A stretch of DNA of 64,000 bases, taken from assembly GCA_028288025.1 (NCBI GenBank), contig JAQBOM010000040.1, positions 1 through 64,000 of the forward strand, in the 5' to 3' direction. Shown in pieces: positions 1-9,054 of the stretch; positions within the stretch are counted from its first letter, which is position 1; each line of letters starts with the position of its first letter. This DNA is from Mucilaginibacter sp. (GTDB lineage Bacteria > Bacteroidota > Bacteroidia > Sphingobacteriales > Sphingobacteriaceae). The position numbers and the translations under genes are program-made. The notes beneath the pieces were generated by a model. The model saw only the letters and a program-made list of their open reading frames with translations. It had not been told where the DNA came from and searched no databases.

Positions 1-1
1 C

Positions 2-289
2 TGGAAAAAAGCTTTAAACAATGTAATGCCTGCTGTTGAAGTAAAAAGCCGCCGCGTAGGTGGTGCAAACTTCCAGGTGCCTACCGAAGTTCGTCCCGAG
101 CGTAAGGTAGCGTTAGGCATGAAATGGCTTATTAGCTATGCCCGTCGTCGTGGCGAAAAAACCATGATGGAGAAATTAGCCGGCGAGATCATATCAGCAG
201 CTAAAGGTGAAGGCGCCGCGGTGAAGAAGAAAGAAGATACGCATAAAATGGCCGAGGCCAACAAAGCGTTCTCGCACTTTAGATTTTAA
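2..289 (+). CDS. rpsG: 30S ribosomal protein S7 (partial, C-terminal part)
   Basis: This is the 3' end of the S7 gene; its start lies before the window. S7 is a primary 16S rRNA-binding protein that nucleates assembly of the 30S head. The visible residues carry the conserved stretch NVMPAVEVKSRRVGG, then the PTEVRP segment and the ISYARRR helix, and end in the family-typical AFSHFRF. The next gene is fusA after about 150 nt, the usual rpsL-rpsG-fusA order of the str operon. Nothing is odd except the truncation by the window edge. Confidence 0.97.
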   Translation, partial: WKKALNNVMPAVEVKSRRVGGANFQVPTEVRPERKVALGMKWLISYARRRGEKTMMEKLAGEIISAAKGEGAAVKKKEDTHKMAEANKAFSHFRF

Positions 290-295
290 TTAGTG

Positions 296-441
296 ATTTA
301 GTGAATTAGTGAATTATTGATTTGGTAATATTATACTAATCAGTAATTCATTACTTCGCCAACTCATTCAAATAGAAAATTAGGAATTATTGAACTATCC
401 AAAAAATCACTAATTCACTAATTCAATAATTCAGTAATTAA
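296..441. repeat. Inverted short-period AT-rich repeat between rpsG and fusA
   Basis: The 150-nt spacer consists of short repeated phrases built on GAATTAGT and GTAATTCA. The left part (about 296-335) reads as repeats of AGTGAATT, and the right part (about 407-440) is largely their reverse complement (AATCACTAATTCACTAATTC). The spacer could fold into one long imperfect hairpin in the rpsG-fusA mRNA. No gene is present here. Confidence 0.7.
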
Positions 442-442
442 T

Positions 443-2554
443 ATGTCAAGAGATCTTAAATATACAAGAAATATAGGTATTGCCGCTCACATTGATGCCG
501 GTAAGACCACTACTACCGAGCGTATTCTGTATTACTCGGGTGTTAGCCATAAGATTGGTGAAGTGCATGAAGGTGCCGCAACAATGGATTGGATGGCACA
601 GGAGCAGGAGCGTGGTATTACCATTACCTCGGCTGCTACAACTATCGACTGGAAATACAGGGGCCAATCATACCACATCAACATTATTGATACCCCGGGC
701 CACGTGGACTTTACCGTTGAGGTAAACCGTTCGTTGCGTGTACTGGATGGTTTGGTGTTTTTATTTTCGGCAGTTGACGGTGTTGAACCGCAATCAGAAA
801 CCAACTGGAGGCTTGCCAATAATTACAACGTTGCCCGTATAGGTTTCGTTAATAAAATGGACCGCTCAGGCGCCGACTTTTTAAATGTTGTAAAGCAGGT
901 AAAAAGCATGCTTGGCAGCAACGCTGTTCCGTTACAGTTGCCGATTGGTGCTGAAGAGAACTTTAAAGGCGTTGTTGACCTGATCAACTGGAAAGGTATT
1001 GTTTGGAATGAGCACGATAAGGGGATGACCTTTACTGAAGTGCCTATCCCCGAGGATATGATCGAAGAAGCAACCGAATGGAGAGAAAAACTGCTTGAAT
1101 CGGTAGCTGAGTATGATGAAGGCCTGATGGAGAAATTCTTCGACGCCCCTGATACCATTACCGAACGCGAAGTTTTAGACGCATTGCGCCAGGCTGTATT
1201 GGATGCTAAGATCGTTCCGATGGTATGCGGTTCATCATTCAAAAACAAGGGTGTACAGACCATGCTTGATTATGTAATGGAGCTGTTGCCTTCGCCAATG
1301 GATGTTAAAGGCATTGTTGGCCATAACCCTGATACAGGCGAAGAAATTATTCGTCAGCCATCAGAAAAAGAGCCATTCGCAGCATTAGCGTTTAAAATTG
1401 CAACTGACCCGTTTGTGGGCCGTTTGTGCTTTATCCGCGTATATTCAGGTAACCTTGAGGCTGGTTCGTATGTGTATAACATGCGTTCAGAAAACAAGGA
1501 GCGTATATCGCGTATATTCCAGATGCATGCTAACAAGCAAAACCCTATCCCTAACGTTGGGGCAGGTGATATTGCAGCGGTAGTAGGCTTTAAGGATATT
1601 AAAACAGGCGATACGCTTTGTGACGAGAAACACCCGATCGTATTAGAATCAATGAATTTCCCTGAACCCGTTATCGGTTTAGCTATCGAGCCTAAAACAC
1701 AGGCCGACGTAGATAAGCTGGGTATGGCTTTGGGTAAATTATCTGAAGAAGATCCAACCTTCCGTGTAAAAACAGATGAAGAAACCGGCCAAACCGTAAT
1801 ATCTGGTATGGGCGAGCTTCACCTGGATATCATCATGGACCGTTTAAAACGTGAGTTTAAGGTGGAAGTAAACCAGGGTGCGCCGCAGGTTGCTTACAAA
1901 GAAGCAATTACTGGTACTGTACAGCACCGCGAAACTTATAAGAAACAAACCGGTGGCCGTGGTAAATTTGCCGATATACAGGTTATTATTTCACCAAATG
2001 ATGAAGGTGAAACAGGCCTGCAGTTTGTGAATGAGATTAGTGGTGGGTCAATTCCCCGTGAGTTTATTCCGTCTGTTGAAAAAGGTTTTAAAGCCGCAAT
2101 GGATAATGGTGTATTAGCGGGTTACCCGTTAACAAACCTGAAGGTTCGTTTAATTGACGGATCGTTCCACGCAGTCGATTCAGATGCTTTGTCTTTCGAG
2201 ATATGTGCACGCAGCTGTTACCGCGAAGCATTGCCAAAATGTAAGCCGGTATTGCTGGAGCCGATCATGAAGATTGAAATACTGACCCCTGAAGAAAATA
2301 TGGGTGATGTTATCGGTGATATGAACCGTCGCCGTGGCCAGCTGTTGGGTATGGATTCACGCGCCGGTGCGCAGGTTATTAAAGCTACCGTGCCACTTTC
2401 TGAAATGTTTGGTTATGTAACCCAGTTACGTACCATTACTTCGGGCCGTGCAACTTCAACCATGGAGTTTGACCACTATGCCGAGGCGCCACGTAACGTA
2501 CAGGAAGAAGTAGTTGCCAAAGCAAAAGGTAAAAAAGCTGCCGCGAATGCGTAA
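443..2554 (+). CDS. fusA: Elongation factor G
   Basis: EF-G is the cytosolic GTPase that drives translocation of tRNA and mRNA on the ribosome and helps recycle ribosomes. All G motifs are visible: the P-loop AHIDAGKT at residues 15-22, switch I RGITITSAAT, DTPGHVDF, NKMDR, and CGSSFKNKG in the G5 region. Domains II-V follow, with the GRGKFAD and RRGQLLGM segments of domains IV and V. At 703 residues it has the normal length. It lies between rpsG and rpsJ, so it belongs to the ribosomal operon. The start is the first ATG, directly after the repeat-filled spacer. Confidence 0.98.
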   Translation: MSRDLKYTRNIGIAAHIDAGKTTTTERILYYSGVSHKIGEVHEGAATMDWMAQEQERGITITSAATTIDWKYRGQSYHINIIDTPGHVDFTVEVNRSLRVLDGLVFLFSAVDGVEPQSETNWRLANNYNVARIGFVNKMDRSGADFLNVVKQVKSMLGSNAVPLQLPIGAEENFKGVVDLINWKGIVWNEHDKGMTFTEVPIPEDMIEEATEWREKLLESVAEYDEGLMEKFFDAPDTITEREVLDALRQAVLDAKIVPMVCGSSFKNKGVQTMLDYVMELLPSPMDVKGIVGHNPDTGEEIIRQPSEKEPFAALAFKIATDPFVGRLCFIRVYSGNLEAGSYVYNMRSENKERISRIFQMHANKQNPIPNVGAGDIAAVVGFKDIKTGDTLCDEKHPIVLESMNFPEPVIGLAIEPKTQADVDKLGMALGKLSEEDPTFRVKTDEETGQTVISGMGELHLDIIMDRLKREFKVEVNQGAPQVAYKEAITGTVQHRETYKKQTGGRGKFADIQVIISPNDEGETGLQFVNEISGGSIPREFIPSVEKGFKAAMDNGVLAGYPLTNLKVRLIDGSFHAVDSDALSFEICARSCYREALPKCKPVLLEPIMKIEILTPEENMGDVIGDMNRRRGQLLGMDSRAGAQVIKATVPLSEMFGYVTQLRTITSGRATSTMEFDHYAEAPRNVQEEVVAKAKGKKAAANA

Positions 2555-2583
2555 ATAGTTTTTGGTTGATTGGGTTAGATTGA

Positions 2584-2675
2584 GTTGATTAAGTTCAACG
2601 CGTTTTTAACCTGATCAATTTAGTCAACATAATAAACTTAATCAACCGCTATAACAAATAGCTCTTATAGCGGTT
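2584..2675 (+). promoter_or_regulatory. Two nested hairpins in the fusA-rpsJ leader
   Basis: Two inverted repeats lie in the 137-nt spacer. Perfect 12-bp arms GTTGATTAAGTT (2584-2595) and AACTTAATCAAC (2635-2646) are followed by perfect 11-bp arms AACCGCTATAA (2644-2654) and TTATAGCGGTT (2665-2675) with a 10-nt loop. The second hairpin ends 16 nt before the rpsJ ATG and has no T-run, so it is more like a leader structure than a terminator. A regulatory role is inferred. Confidence 0.5.
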
Positions 2676-2691
2676 ACAAAATCAAAACAAG

Positions 2692-2997
2692 ATGAGCCAA
2701 AGGATCAGAATCAAATTAAAATCGTACGATTACAACCTGGTTGATAAATCAGCTGAGAAGATCGTAAAAACAGTAAAGCCGACAGGCGCTGTAGTAAGCG
2801 GACCGCTTCCCTTACCAACTGAAAAGAAAATTTTCACCGTTTTGCGTTCACCGCACGTGAACAAAAAAGCACGTGAGCAGTTCCAGTTATGCTCGTATAA
2901 GCGTTTGCTGGATATCTACAGCTCAAACTCAAAAACTGTTGATGCTTTAATGAAGCTTGAATTGCCAAGCGGCGTTGAAGTTGAGATTAAGGTGTAA
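2692..2997 (+). CDS. rpsJ: 30S ribosomal protein S10
   Basis: S10 is a 30S head protein that also binds NusB in transcription antitermination. The sequence shows the family signature around residues 35-55 (SGPLPLPTEKKIFTVLRSPH) and the KRLLDIYS segment, and at 101 residues it has the usual length. It is preceded by a strong hairpin leader. Unlike the common bacterial order, rplC does not follow: a terminator at about 3056 ends the unit and an unrelated serine hydrolase gene comes next. Confidence 0.97.
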   Translation: MSQRIRIKLKSYDYNLVDKSAEKIVKTVKPTGAVVSGPLPLPTEKKIFTVLRSPHVNKKAREQFQLCSYKRLLDIYSSNSKTVDALMKLELPSGVEVEIKV

Positions 2998-3055
2998 GGC
3001 TATAGAAGCAAGACATAGAGAAGCAAGAGGCAAGAGCCAGGAACCAAGATAATTT

Positions 3056-3088
3056 AAGGCCATTCGTTTATTCGGGTGGCCTTTTTGT
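3056..3088 (+). terminator. Rho-independent terminator after rpsJ
   Basis: AAGGCCA (3056-3062) pairs with TGGCCTT (3077-3083) across a 14-nt loop and is followed by a T-run. It closes the rpsG-fusA-rpsJ unit. The 55 nt before it are purine-rich with AGAAGCAAG repeated twice. Confidence 0.75.
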
Positions 3089-3218
3089 TTGTATTTACAA
3101 ACCTGATGGATAATTACTTTGTTTTGGAAATCAGCGTCTCACTATCTCCGAAATATTTCGTACAACACTTGTTTGTTAAAAACCATTCTTCTAACTTGCC
3201 ATCAACCAAAGTACCCTA

Positions 3219-4334
3219 ATGAAAAACCTACGGCTAATCACCATATTGCTCATATCACCTTGCATCGCAGCCGCCCAATCCACAAAAACGCCGCAAAAAG
3301 CGCTTGGGTATAAATTAGATACCGCGGTGCGGCATTTCATGCACAGTGCCAAAGTGCCCGGCGTAGCGTTGGCTGTTGTAAAAAACGGGAAGGTGATGTA
3401 CGAGCAGGTCTACGGCGTATCCAACCTGGAGCTAAACACCGCGGTTACCGGTTGCACCGTTTTCGAGCTGGCTTCAGTAACGAAACAGATGACTGCTATG
3501 CTGGTATTAACTATGGTGCGCGAAGGCAAGCTCGGCCTGGATGATAAGTTGGTAAAATATATCCCCAACGCACCTGCCGCCTGGAACGACATAACCATTC
3601 ACCAGCTGCTCGGGCACATGAGCGGGCTGGCCATGGCCTTCGAACCCAAAATGGATGGTTCCTATTTGTTAAATAACAGTAAGGCGCTGATGCTCAAAAG
3701 CGCCATGGAAACGCCCGTACTTTCCAAGCCCGGCGAACACTGGAAATACAGCGACCAGGGCTATTTTTTGGCCGGATATGCCTTAGAGAAAGCCACCAGT
3801 CGCAATTTCGATACACTAATGATCGACCGCATCTTTAAACCTATGGGGATGACGCATACACGCTTCCTCAGCCAGGACGATATCATTCAGAATCGCGCGC
3901 AGGGCTATATTGTTAATAAACAGGGTCAGTACAAGCACGACCGCCGAACTTGGCAATTTGACCTTACCCCGCATTTCGGCGTGATGTCAACCATTGATGA
4001 TCTGGTGAAATACGAACAGTCGCTTGTGAAGGGTGATGTGATCACCCATGAGATATTTAATGAAGCCAGTGCGCCCTACCGCATTTTTTATAAGGACGCC
4101 AGGGAGCAGTACTCTTACGGTATGGGCTGGCAAATGCACGATGGCAGCGATGGCCGCCGCATTGCAGAGCACTCCGGCTACACCGGTACCGTTTACGTTC
4201 GCGACCTCAAAACGGGCATCACGGTTATCCTGCTCACCAACCGCGACGGCGATTTCGGCCCCAGCCCCCAACTGCTCGCGCACCACATCTCCCAACTCGT
4301 CGATCCCGATTTCCCGAACATTAATTTGCATTAG
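3219..4334 (+). CDS. Beta-lactamase-family serine hydrolase (class C / penicillin-binding-protein fold)
   Basis: A secreted or periplasmic serine hydrolase of the Beta-lactamase superfamily (PF00144). A signal peptide covers about residues 1-19 (MKNLRLITILLISPCIAAAQ). The catalytic SxxK motif is SVTK at residues 86-89. The second motif reads YSD at about 177-179 where YxN is usual, and a HSG stretch stands where KTG or HxG is expected near the C-terminus. With 371 residues it fits DD-peptidase or esterase members (EstB, AmpH-like), so the substrate may be peptidoglycan or a small ester. It should not be read as a resistance gene on this evidence. It is monocistronic, after the rpsJ terminator. 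Confidence 0.8.
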   Translation: MKNLRLITILLISPCIAAAQSTKTPQKALGYKLDTAVRHFMHSAKVPGVALAVVKNGKVMYEQVYGVSNLELNTAVTGCTVFELASVTKQMTAMLVLTMVREGKLGLDDKLVKYIPNAPAAWNDITIHQLLGHMSGLAMAFEPKMDGSYLLNNSKALMLKSAMETPVLSKPGEHWKYSDQGYFLAGYALEKATSRNFDTLMIDRIFKPMGMTHTRFLSQDDIIQNRAQGYIVNKQGQYKHDRRTWQFDLTPHFGVMSTIDDLVKYEQSLVKGDVITHEIFNEASAPYRIFYKDAREQYSYGMGWQMHDGSDGRRIAEHSGYTGTVYVRDLKTGITVILLTNRDGDFGPSPQLLAHHISQLVDPDFPNINLH

Positions 4335-4357
4335 AAAAACGACTATGCAGAAGAACG

Positions 4358-5089
4358 CTATCCTCTCCCCATCAATTCATCCACCTTATTGCGTTCGGTT
4401 TGCAGCTCGCGGGCCAATTTGATCTCTTTATCGTTGGCTTTGGCTTTATAGGCTTTAAAATCTTCTTCCAGTTCTTCGTACAGTTTAGCACGGTACTTAG
4501 CTTCGTGCCTGGCGCCTGCCGAGCGGCTTATAACTACGGCGGCTGTTATCCCAAATACGAGTACCAGTCCCCATAAAATGAGGCTGTACGCAGTCTTAGA
4601 AAGCGATACGCCCAAAATATTTACATCGTCAACCTGTGCCTTTGATGTGTTCAAGCTTTGTGCTTTACTACTTGCATCAGTCTTCAGGCTATCAATCATT
4701 TTGGCTTGCGTTGTTAACTTGCTTTGGGCGTCCTTCAGCATGCGTTTGTTAAAGCTTAAAGTATCCGTAGCACTTTTCCATAGCGCTGATACTTCCGGCT
4801 GCTGGTAACGATAGATGCGGGATAGCAGGTATTGATACTGGCCATTGAGGCTTTTATCAACCGGGCCGGAAGGAGGGGCAACGGTGTCGTGTCTAAACCC
4901 TGTGGATGGGTGCACGCCTGGCTTAATAGCGCCTGAGTCGGTTTTGAGGTTGTAGGGCCTATGACGGTGATATTTATATGATCTGTATTTGGTAAATGGC
5001 TTTATTACGTGCGTTTTTTTGACGGTGTCCTGGGCAAAGCCCAATGTAATGCAGCAAATAAGTAAAGCTAAAAGCGGGAAACGGAACAT
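4358..5089 (-). CDS. Membrane protein with signal peptide, coiled coil and one transmembrane segment
   Basis: I do not recognise a defined function. Seen in the 243 residues: an N-terminal signal peptide (residues 1-19, ending GFAQ), a basic Tyr/His/Pro-rich stretch, a helical region rich in Lys, Ser and Gln, a single transmembrane helix near residues 165-190 (SLILWGLVLVFGITAAVVIS), then a charged coiled coil (EELEEDFKAYKAKANDKEIK). Proteins of this build are common in Sphingobacteriaceae and, as I recall, sometimes carry a misleading tRNA-methyltransferase name; no methyltransferase motif is visible. It is convergent with the serine hydrolase gene and divergent from the prephenate dehydrogenase gene. 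Confidence 0.7.
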   Translation of the reverse strand: MFRFPLLALLICCITLGFAQDTVKKTHVIKPFTKYRSYKYHRHRPYNLKTDSGAIKPGVHPSTGFRHDTVAPPSGPVDKSLNGQYQYLLSRIYRYQQPEVSALWKSATDTLSFNKRMLKDAQSKLTTQAKMIDSLKTDASSKAQSLNTSKAQVDDVNILGVSLSKTAYSLILWGLVLVFGITAAVVISRSAGARHEAKYRAKLYEELEEDFKAYKAKANDKEIKLARELQTERNKVDELMGRG

Positions 5090-5121
5090 AGAATACTGGT
5101 TTATAAAGTAAATTTAATATT

Positions 5122-5258
5122 TAGATATGAGATTTGAGACATGAGATTTGAGATTTTTTTGTTATTAGTTAATAATTCAACCCACGCATCAAAGAATATG
5201 AATGGCATAGATGCTATTAACAGTCTCATGTCTAAAATCTCACATCTCAAATCTATAT
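5122..5258. repeat. Inverted phrase repeat in the divergent promoter region
   Basis: GAGATTTGAGA/GAGATTTGAGATT phrases at about 5128-5155 reappear in reverse complement at about 5222-5254 (TCTCATGTCTAAAATCTCAC, then ATCTCAAATCT). The arms flank a 65-nt AT-rich centre and sit between two divergent genes. This is the same style of short-period repeat seen at other intergenic sites in the window. Confidence 0.65.
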
Positions 5259-5267
5259 ATTAGCGGT

Positions 5268-6527
5268 ATGAATATCGGTATAATCGGTTTAGGCGACATG
5301 GGGAAGTTATACGCAAAAGCTTTTTCAAAAGTTGGTTACAAAGTTTGCGGCTGCGACCTGCCGGAAAACCGGGACCGCCTTGAAGAGGAGCTTGCTCCGT
5401 ATAAAATAAAGATCATGGATAATGGGCATGATGTTTCGCGTACGAGCGACCTGGTCATCTATTCGGTTGAGGCCGACCGTATGGCGCAGGTGGTAGCCGA
5501 ATGCGGCCCATCAACTAAATACGGCGCAATAGTGGCCGGGCAAACTTCTGTTAAGACGCCTGAGATCGAAACCTTTGAAAAATACTTACCTGCCGATGCG
5601 CAGATCATCACCTTCCACGCTATGCATGGCCCCGGCTTTGAGCCCAAGGGGCAAAAGCTGATCCTGATCAACCATCGGGCTGACAAGAAAGCTTACCAGC
5701 GCATGCTGGACCTTTTCACAGCCCTGGAAACGGATATTGTTGAAATTGCGGATTACCACGAACATGATAAAATTGTTGCTGACACCCAGGCAGTAACCCA
5801 CGTGGGTTTTGAAAGCATGGGCACGGCATGGAAGGCTGCCGGCTTTTTTCCGTGGGAAAATGCCTCGTACATAGGCGGTATCGATAATGTTAAGATTTTG
5901 ACCACGTTGCGCATATTCAGCTACAAGGCGCACGTTTACGCGGGCCTTGCCATATTGAACCCGTATGCCCGGCAGCAGGTAAAGCGCTATGCCATATCCG
6001 AATCGGAATTGTTTAAGCTGATGATAAAGGAAGAGGAAGCCGAATTCAGGGCCAGGCTTTACCGGGCCCGTGATTTTGTTTTCCACGAAAGCCGCAAGCC
6101 CATAATGCTGAATGATAGCGTGATGAAGGAGTTTTCCCTATCGCAAAAGCCCGAGCAGCAAAAGCCTAATTCCCACCTCAGCATATTAAGCATGGTAGAT
6201 GCCTGGTACCATTTAGGGGTTAATCCGTACGATAATCTTATTTGTCAAACACCGCCATTCAGGCTAAGACTCGGCATTGCCGAATACCTGTTTAAAAATG
6301 AGGAGCTGCTGGAAGAATCTATCGAAACGGCGCTATATGATAAAACCATCCGCGGCGACGATTTGGAATTTCACTCTGCCGTGCGTGAATGGTCGTCCAT
6401 TATCGGATACGGTGATATTGAAGGCTATAAGAAGCATTTTAACGATGTACAATCGTTTTTCCAGGGCAGGCTGGAAGAAGGTAACAAGCAAAGCGCGGAA
6501 TTGATCAGGCGGCTTATGATGGAGTAG
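5268..6527 (+). CDS. Prephenate dehydrogenase-like NAD(P)-dependent enzyme
   Basis: Likely oxidative decarboxylation of prephenate to 4-hydroxyphenylpyruvate in tyrosine synthesis. The N-terminus is a Rossmann fold with GLGDMG as the dinucleotide loop, followed by the prephenate dehydrogenase feature HAMHGPGFEPKGQKLIL and a long helical dimerisation domain. The ATG at 5268 is chosen because the Rossmann strand MNIGIIGLG begins there; an in-frame ATG 57 nt upstream lies inside an intergenic repeat and would add an unrelated tail. With 419 residues it is longer than the compact bacterial TyrA dehydrogenase domain and resembles the long TYR1-like form. It stands alone rather than in an aromatic amino-acid operon. 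Confidence 0.75.
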   Translation: MNIGIIGLGDMGKLYAKAFSKVGYKVCGCDLPENRDRLEEELAPYKIKIMDNGHDVSRTSDLVIYSVEADRMAQVVAECGPSTKYGAIVAGQTSVKTPEIETFEKYLPADAQIITFHAMHGPGFEPKGQKLILINHRADKKAYQRMLDLFTALETDIVEIADYHEHDKIVADTQAVTHVGFESMGTAWKAAGFFPWENASYIGGIDNVKILTTLRIFSYKAHVYAGLAILNPYARQQVKRYAISESELFKLMIKEEEAEFRARLYRARDFVFHESRKPIMLNDSVMKEFSLSQKPEQQKPNSHLSILSMVDAWYHLGVNPYDNLICQTPPFRLRLGIAEYLFKNEELLEESIETALYDKTIRGDDLEFHSAVREWSSIIGYGDIEGYKKHFNDVQSFFQGRLEEGNKQSAELIRRLMME

Positions 6528-6560
6528 AATCAAGTTAATCTTCGTTAATCAACCAGCGAG

Positions 6561-9038
6561 CTATTTCGCCTCATTTATTTGTTTAATGGCGTCATCTGCT
6601 GCCTTTGCTGATGCAGTATCATTTAAATTTGTGCGCTGTTCCTTAATCACATTCAAGAACCTGATCATAAATGGACCTGCGCCTGAATTCTTATATTTTA
6701 TTCCATTAACTTTTAATTGCTCGATTCCATCCTGAGCGTATCGGGAATTATCTATTCGGCCTATCATTGCAGCAAATTTTTGGGTAAGGTGTATCCGGTC
6801 TTGTAAACCAACGGTTTTGTACTTATTATAAACAAATGGCCATTGGGCAGCCGTTCCATTGCTTGAATATATGCTTATTATCGCCTGTGTCAGCATGCCC
6901 TCGTTGTCATTTTCGACGCCTTTCGCCAATTTCATTGCCGCCGCCGTGTCGATCGCGGCGATACCGAATAGGGCAGAGCCCGCAACCTCGTATGATTCGC
7001 TGTTAAGTGCATCTTTAAAAAGCTGTAAATAAGCTGGATCTTTTAGCGGTACCAGCGCCCGAATAGCAGAAGCCCGCACCAGCGTATTTTTATCGTTTTG
7101 AGCGAGCGTTACTAAAACTGGCACGGCTGCATTTCTTAATTGGCGGTTTATTTTGCGGATGTCTTCTTTATTTGCCACCATAATATCGATTGTCTTTTTG
7201 CGCAACCCTGAAAATTTGTCATTCAACGCAGCGATCAATACTTTTTGAGCGCCTTTATCATCCTGATTTTTTGACGCAGCCTCAATAGCTTCAAAGCGGT
7301 CGAGATATAACGGGGCGGTAAAATATTGGAAAACAAATTCATCGAGCGTCTTATTGTCGGTTTTTTTAGTGACGAGTACCTTATCCGCATCTACATTTAC
7401 CTGGTCGGGTTTTGCCGGTGTTTTGAAAGTTAAAGTGTCTGCCCTGCTCCGCATCCAAACCTGGTGACGTTCTTTTTTCCCATTAGTATAAATATCAATC
7501 GCCATGGGTAACGTAAACGTTTGTCCTTCCTGGTTTTGCTGCAGGTAAACGGTTTCTATTTTAGTGGTATCGTTCCATTTATAGTTGATGTTTATTACCG
7601 GGTGGCCCGCGCCATAATACCACTCGGTAAAAAACCAGTTCAGATCAAGGCCGCTGGCTTCTTCCATTGCTAAACGAAGTTGTTGTGCGTCAGCACTTTT
7701 GAACGCATTTGTTTTGAGGTAGATATTCAGACCTTTATAAAATGCGGCGTCTTTCAAATAATTGCGCAGCATATTTAATACACGCCCGCCCTTTTGATAA
7801 GTTACGCCATTAAATACTTCGTTTACACGTTTGTAATAAAAATTTACCAGGGGCTTCTTTGCGTTTTCGGGATTGTTCAAATAACCCTGCAGGCCGTTAT
7901 GCAGGTGCTCATCTGCGGCATCTTTGCCATATTTATGTTCGAGCCAGATGATCTCACCGAAGTCCGCAAATGATTCATTGAGGGTTAAATTACTCCAGCT
8001 TTCAGCGGTTACATAATCCCCAAACCATTGATGAAATAGTTCGTGTTCGATACCGGTGTTATAATAGCTATCAACAAATTCGCGTTTATTTTTACCTTGC
8101 TCGCCAAACATGGTTGCGGTTGTGTTTTCCATAGCACCACTTACATAATCGCGAACAGCGATCTCTGAATACTTATTCCAGGGAAAATCAATACCGGTTA
8201 CTTTTGAGAAGAATTCGATGGCTTCCGGCGTATCACCAAATATCTCCTTTACAAACGGTGCTGATTTCGGCTCAAGGTAATAGCTTACTTCTTTTCCATG
8301 CCAGCTATCTTTATGAATGCGAAAATCGCCAACAGCCACCATAAAGAGATAAGGCGCATGCGGCAGTTCCATTTTCCAGCTATCAGTACGGGTGCCGTTG
8401 CCATTATTTTTTTGAGCGGACAGCCGGCCGTTGGATAAAGTAACGTATCTTGAAGGAACGGTCATCACGATCTCGGCGGTGGTTTTTTGGTTAGGATGAT
8501 CAATGGTAGGGAACCATGCTGACGATCCCTCCGGCTCGCCCTGCGACCAAATTTGTACCGGTTTATCCTTCTCACTGCTATCGGGATTGACGAAGTAGAT
8601 TCCATGCTGGTCCTCCCTTACGTTTTTTAACTGCTCGGGTTTTGCCGTATAATCAAGGTAAATGGTATATTTTTCGCCCTGATTATATACCTTATCGAGT
8701 TTGATATTTAAGCTTAAACTATCATATGAAAAATGCAAGGGCATGTTAATTCCGTTCTTTACCATCGCAATATTTTGAATGTCCATCCCTTTTGCGTCGA
8801 GTCTTAATGTATCGGTCGGATAAAAGTGAGGTTTTAATGTTACCCATTCTTTACCGTATACATATCGCTTTTTATAATCAAACCGCAAATCAAGCCGGGT
8901 ATGTACAAGGTCATTGATCTTTGCAGTTGTCGCCTGATAAATGCTTGGTTGCTTAGCCTCCTGTGCAAATAGGGGATTCAGCATCCCGGGAACCAATAGT
9001 ATGCAGCTAAGAAATGTAACGATGATGTTTTTTTTCAT
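6561..9038 (-). CDS. M1 family zinc aminopeptidase with HEAT-like C-terminus
   Basis: A secreted metallopeptidase that removes N-terminal residues from peptides. A signal peptide is visible (residues 1-25, ending PLFAQ). The gluzincin core has the substrate-recognition motif GAMEN followed about 30 residues later by HELFHQWFG (the HExxH zinc ligands, near residue 335) and the third ligand in NESFADFGE. The C-terminal third holds repeated helices of HEAT or ERAP1-C type (VRASAIRALVPLKDP). At 825 residues it has the length of the larger Bacteroidota M1 enzymes. Its promoter carries two copies of the palindrome ATAGTACTAT that also lies before the padR gene near 45.3 kb, so PadR control is plausible. 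Confidence 0.92.
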   Translation of the reverse strand: MKKNIIVTFLSCILLVPGMLNPLFAQEAKQPSIYQATTAKINDLVHTRLDLRFDYKKRYVYGKEWVTLKPHFYPTDTLRLDAKGMDIQNIAMVKNGINMPLHFSYDSLSLNIKLDKVYNQGEKYTIYLDYTAKPEQLKNVREDQHGIYFVNPDSSEKDKPVQIWSQGEPEGSSAWFPTIDHPNQKTTAEIVMTVPSRYVTLSNGRLSAQKNNGNGTRTDSWKMELPHAPYLFMVAVGDFRIHKDSWHGKEVSYYLEPKSAPFVKEIFGDTPEAIEFFSKVTGIDFPWNKYSEIAVRDYVSGAMENTTATMFGEQGKNKREFVDSYYNTGIEHELFHQWFGDYVTAESWSNLTLNESFADFGEIIWLEHKYGKDAADEHLHNGLQGYLNNPENAKKPLVNFYYKRVNEVFNGVTYQKGGRVLNMLRNYLKDAAFYKGLNIYLKTNAFKSADAQQLRLAMEEASGLDLNWFFTEWYYGAGHPVININYKWNDTTKIETVYLQQNQEGQTFTLPMAIDIYTNGKKERHQVWMRSRADTLTFKTPAKPDQVNVDADKVLVTKKTDNKTLDEFVFQYFTAPLYLDRFEAIEAASKNQDDKGAQKVLIAALNDKFSGLRKKTIDIMVANKEDIRKINRQLRNAAVPVLVTLAQNDKNTLVRASAIRALVPLKDPAYLQLFKDALNSESYEVAGSALFGIAAIDTAAAMKLAKGVENDNEGMLTQAIISIYSSNGTAAQWPFVYNKYKTVGLQDRIHLTQKFAAMIGRIDNSRYAQDGIEQLKVNGIKYKNSGAGPFMIRFLNVIKEQRTNLNDTASAKAADDAIKQINEAK

Positions 9039-9054
9039 GTCCGTATTTTTAATC

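Noticed and set aside
3219..4334. Reading the serine hydrolase as a beta-lactam resistance gene
   Set aside because: Only the SxxK motif is standard; YSD and HSG replace YxN and KTG, and such proteins are usually peptidases or esterases.
4358..5089. Possible tRNA methyltransferase name for the coiled-coil membrane protein
   Set aside because: Signal peptide, single transmembrane helix and coiled coil without any SAM-binding or SPOUT knot motif.
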